Made by a program: the position numbers and the translations under genes. From assembly GCA_017458025.1 (NCBI GenBank), contig JAFTGG010000207.1, forward strand, positions 1-12,784: DNA of 12,784 nucleotides. Direction: 5' to 3'. Position 1 is the first letter of the stretch; each line of letters begins with the position of its first letter. The DNA is from Oscillospiraceae bacterium. Its GTDB lineage: Bacteria; Bacillota; Clostridia; Oscillospirales; Oscillospiraceae. The notes beneath the pieces are model-generated. The model saw only the letters and a program-made list of their open reading frames with translations. It did no database searches and was not told the DNA's origin. Below are positions 11,693 to 12,784 of this stretch, piece by piece.

Positions 11693-11730
11693 ACAGGCTC
11701 AATCCCAAATTCTGTGTAAACGTCAAAACG
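11693..11730. mobile_element. Possible solitary end of an IS256-type element
   Basis: The plus strand contains AAATTCTGTGTAAACGTC (11707-11724), resembling the AATTGTGTAAAAG core that I recall from IS256 terminal inverted repeats. No transposase and no matching inverted end is visible in the window, so at best this is a remnant. The match is from memory and short. Confidence 0.22.
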
Positions 11731-11782
11731 TGATGTAAAACAGGGCAATAATATGGTGCGGGAGCCATGCTCCCTTGCCAAC

Positions 11783-11812
11783 AGTATAGGCAGGAAACGG
11801 AACGCATGTCAA
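11783..11812 (-). promoter_or_regulatory. Minus-strand promoter with no gene behind it
   Basis: Read on the minus strand it is TTGACA, 18 bp, TATACT: a perfect -35 and a -10 one base from consensus. It lies downstream of the small membrane-protein gene and points toward the nifJ terminator. Confidence 0.5.
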
Positions 11813-11857
11813 GGACGGTAGCCGGGCTCTCTCAAAAAGGGAAACTAAAGAAACCTA

Positions 11858-12106
11858 TTATTCCGACCTCTCCTTATCCTCATTTTTAATCATATTTTTT
11901 ATTACAATTTCAATAATCTCTAACACAGCGCACGTTGGAACGATATAAACGACCAACATTAACAAATGTGCTCTCAATGTTCCCGATGCGAAATATGCTG
12001 CTACGGAAATTGGAGCAATTAGGAAAAAGGCAATCATTACAACGCGGTCAATTATCCGCAATAGTTTTTCCTTCGACACTTTCCCCATTTTCGCATTCTT
12101 GCTCAT
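11858..12106 (-). CDS. Small two-helix membrane protein, unknown function
   Basis: An 82-residue protein with a basic N-terminus (residues 1-21, rich in Lys/Arg) and two hydrophobic helices, about 22-41 (VVMIAFFLIAPISVAAYFA) and 45-69. A charged tail follows (KNEDKERSE). Both ends probably face the cytoplasm. I do not recognise a family. The base composition is clearly more AT-rich than neighbouring genes, suggesting recent acquisition. Its reality is supported by its own promoter (12130-12158) and an AGAGGTGGAG ribosome-binding region just before ATG 12106. An in-frame GTG at 12115 lies too close to the predicted transcript start. It is divergent from spoVT. Confidence 0.7.
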   Translation of the reverse strand: MSKNAKMGKVSKEKLLRIIDRVVMIAFFLIAPISVAAYFASGTLRAHLLMLVVYIVPTCAVLEIIEIVIKNMIKNEDKERSE

Positions 12107-12129
12107 CGTCTCCACCTCTTTCCGCTATC

Positions 12130-12158
12130 ATCATATCCCATCCTCCGCCGCGCGTCAA
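12130..12158 (-). promoter_or_regulatory. Promoter of the small membrane-protein gene
   Basis: Read on the minus strand: TTGACG (12153-12158), 17-bp spacer, TATGAT (12130-12135). This is one mismatch in each hexamer. The predicted start near 12123 gives a leader of about 17 nt with its RBS before ATG 12106. Confidence 0.65.
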
Positions 12159-12165
12159 CGCCGCA

Positions 12166-12215
12166 AAAATCTTCCAACGCTCTCCTTGGATAAATTGGCG
12201 CGATTTTCAAAGACT
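12166..12215 (+). repeat. Direct repeat pair, copy 2
   Basis: AAAATCTTCCA (12166-12176) and ATTTTCAAAGACT (12203-12215) repeat elements found at 11642-11667. Here 26 nt lie between them, against two nt in copy 1. This copy lies between the membrane-protein promoter and spoVT. Confidence 0.55.
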
Positions 12216-12254
12216 ACCCTTTGGAATCGAAACCGACAAAGGAGTTTTACCGAT

Positions 12255-12784
12255 ATGAAAGCAACCGGAATCGTACGACGCATCGACGACCTCGGACGGG
12301 TCGTCATTCCCAAGGAGATCCGCCGCACCATGCGTATCCGCGAGGGCGACCCGCTGGAAATCTTCACCAATAAGGACGGCGAGGTCATCTTCAAGAAATA
12401 TTCCCTGCTCGGCGGCGTGGACGAGTTCGCCGCGCAGTTGTGCGAGACGCTGAGCAAAACCACCGGCGCCACCGTCGCCGTCACCGACCGCGACAGCGTC
12501 ATCGCCGCGGCGGGCGGCGCGCGGCGCGACCTCATCGGCAAGCACATCTCCCCGCAGCTCGAGCAGATCATGGAGGACCGCGGCATCTACCGCGCCAGCG
12601 CCGACGAGCGCAGCGTGTTCGTCACCGAGTCCCTCGACCGCTACTGCGCATCCATTGCCGCGCCCATCATCTCCGAGGGCGACGCGCTGGGGCTTGTGGT
12701 GTTTGTGTCCAACGAGGGCGACCCGCCCGCCGGAGAGACCGAGTACAAGCTGGCGCAGACCATCGCGGGCTTCCTCGGCAAGCA
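12255..12784 (+). CDS. spoVT: Stage V sporulation regulator SpoVT, cut by window end
   Basis: A DNA-binding regulator of late forespore gene expression in endospore formers. Translating from ATG 12255 gives 176 complete residues with no stop; the family is about 178-180, so only the last few residues are missing. Residues 1-50 form the AbrB/SpoVT swapped-hairpin domain (MKATGIVRRIDDLGRVVIPK, then EIRRTMRIREGDPLEIF). Residues of about 55-175 form the GAF-like sensor domain. AAAGGAG (12238-12244) is 10 nt before the start. In B. subtilis the gene is transcribed in the forespore by sigma-G; I could not find a convincing sigma-G promoter here. It is transcribed away from the small membrane-protein gene and looks unrelated to the T-box operon. 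Confidence 0.95.
   Translation, partial: MKATGIVRRIDDLGRVVIPKEIRRTMRIREGDPLEIFTNKDGEVIFKKYSLLGGVDEFAAQLCETLSKTTGATVAVTDRDSVIAAAGGARRDLIGKHISPQLEQIMEDRGIYRASADERSVFVTESLDRYCASIAAPIISEGDALGLVVFVSNEGDPPAGETEYKLAQTIAGFLGK

Larger units (their letters stand above)
11636..11776 (-). ncRNA. Possible small RNA, minus strand
   Basis: A minus-strand promoter (-35 TTGACA at 11807-11812, 18-bp spacer, -10 TATACT at 11783-11788) points into a stretch with no convincing ORF that ends at the bidirectional nifJ terminator. A transcript would start near 11776, run about 170 nt including the terminator, and begin with a two-part hairpin (GGCAA/TTGCC outside GGGAGC/GCTCCC, 11744-11779). I do not recognise a family. 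It could instead be a chance promoter or IS-derived sequence. Confidence 0.35.

Noticed and set aside
11744..11779. Double hairpin as a terminator for the small membrane-protein gene
   Set aside because: No T-tract follows on the minus strand, and it overlaps the start of the predicted leftward transcript.
12188..12216. Sigma-G-like promoter for spoVT (GGATAA and AAGACTA)
   Set aside because: The -10 region matches the sigma-G pattern poorly and overlaps a direct repeat; not strong enough to list.

Overview
The window looks like chromosome from a GC-rich, spore-forming anaerobic Firmicute, probably class Clostridia (Oscillospiraceae/Ruminococcaceae-like). This is an inference from four things: a spoVT gene, a pyruvate:ferredoxin oxidoreductase, a T-box leader, and strong G/C preference at third codon positions. 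I cannot name the species.

Layout. Positions 1-98 hold a long hairpin and a terminator. On the minus strand, 99-3174 encode a two-gene methionine synthase unit: a MetH without its reactivation domain, and a separate reactivation-domain protein that overlaps it and lies upstream. A promoter with an extended -10 drives the unit. A divergent promoter (TTGACA, 17 bp, TACAAT) starts a plus-strand transcript with an unusually long T-box leader (about 3290-3831). Its specifier reads as CTG (Leu). Three co-directional genes follow: a LeuA-like protein that has lost the catalytic HxH and RDG residues but keeps the leucine-binding regulatory domain (3945-5345); a fusion of a sugar-isomerase-like TIM barrel to an AMP-forming acyl-CoA synthetase (5497-7968); and a full-length pyruvate:ferredoxin (2-oxoacid) oxidoreductase (8095-11598). 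A strong terminator ends the unit. An AT-richer stretch (about 11640-12230) then carries a small membrane-protein gene on the minus strand and a possible small RNA. The window closes with spoVT, cut by the window edge a few codons before its expected end.

How the genes may work together. A leucine T-box in front of an acid:CoA ligase and a 2-oxoacid:ferredoxin oxidoreductase fits a leucine-starvation-induced route in which a branched short-chain acid is activated to its CoA thioester and reductively carboxylated to a 2-oxoacid, then transaminated. The degenerate LeuA would act as a leucine sensor or have another role. This is a hypothesis; the oxidoreductase keeps the usual pyruvate-binding residues.

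The least expected non-coding signal is a dispersed structured repeat of about 46-50 bp, present once in the T-box leader and once in each of the two intergenic gaps of this operon. Its outer stem shows a compensatory base change. In both gaps the repeat is followed directly by a sequence complementary to the next gene's ribosome-binding site (13 nt perfect in one case, 9 nt in the other). A hairpin also lies on the stop codon of the preceding gene in both gaps. Together these suggest RNA-level control between the cistrons.
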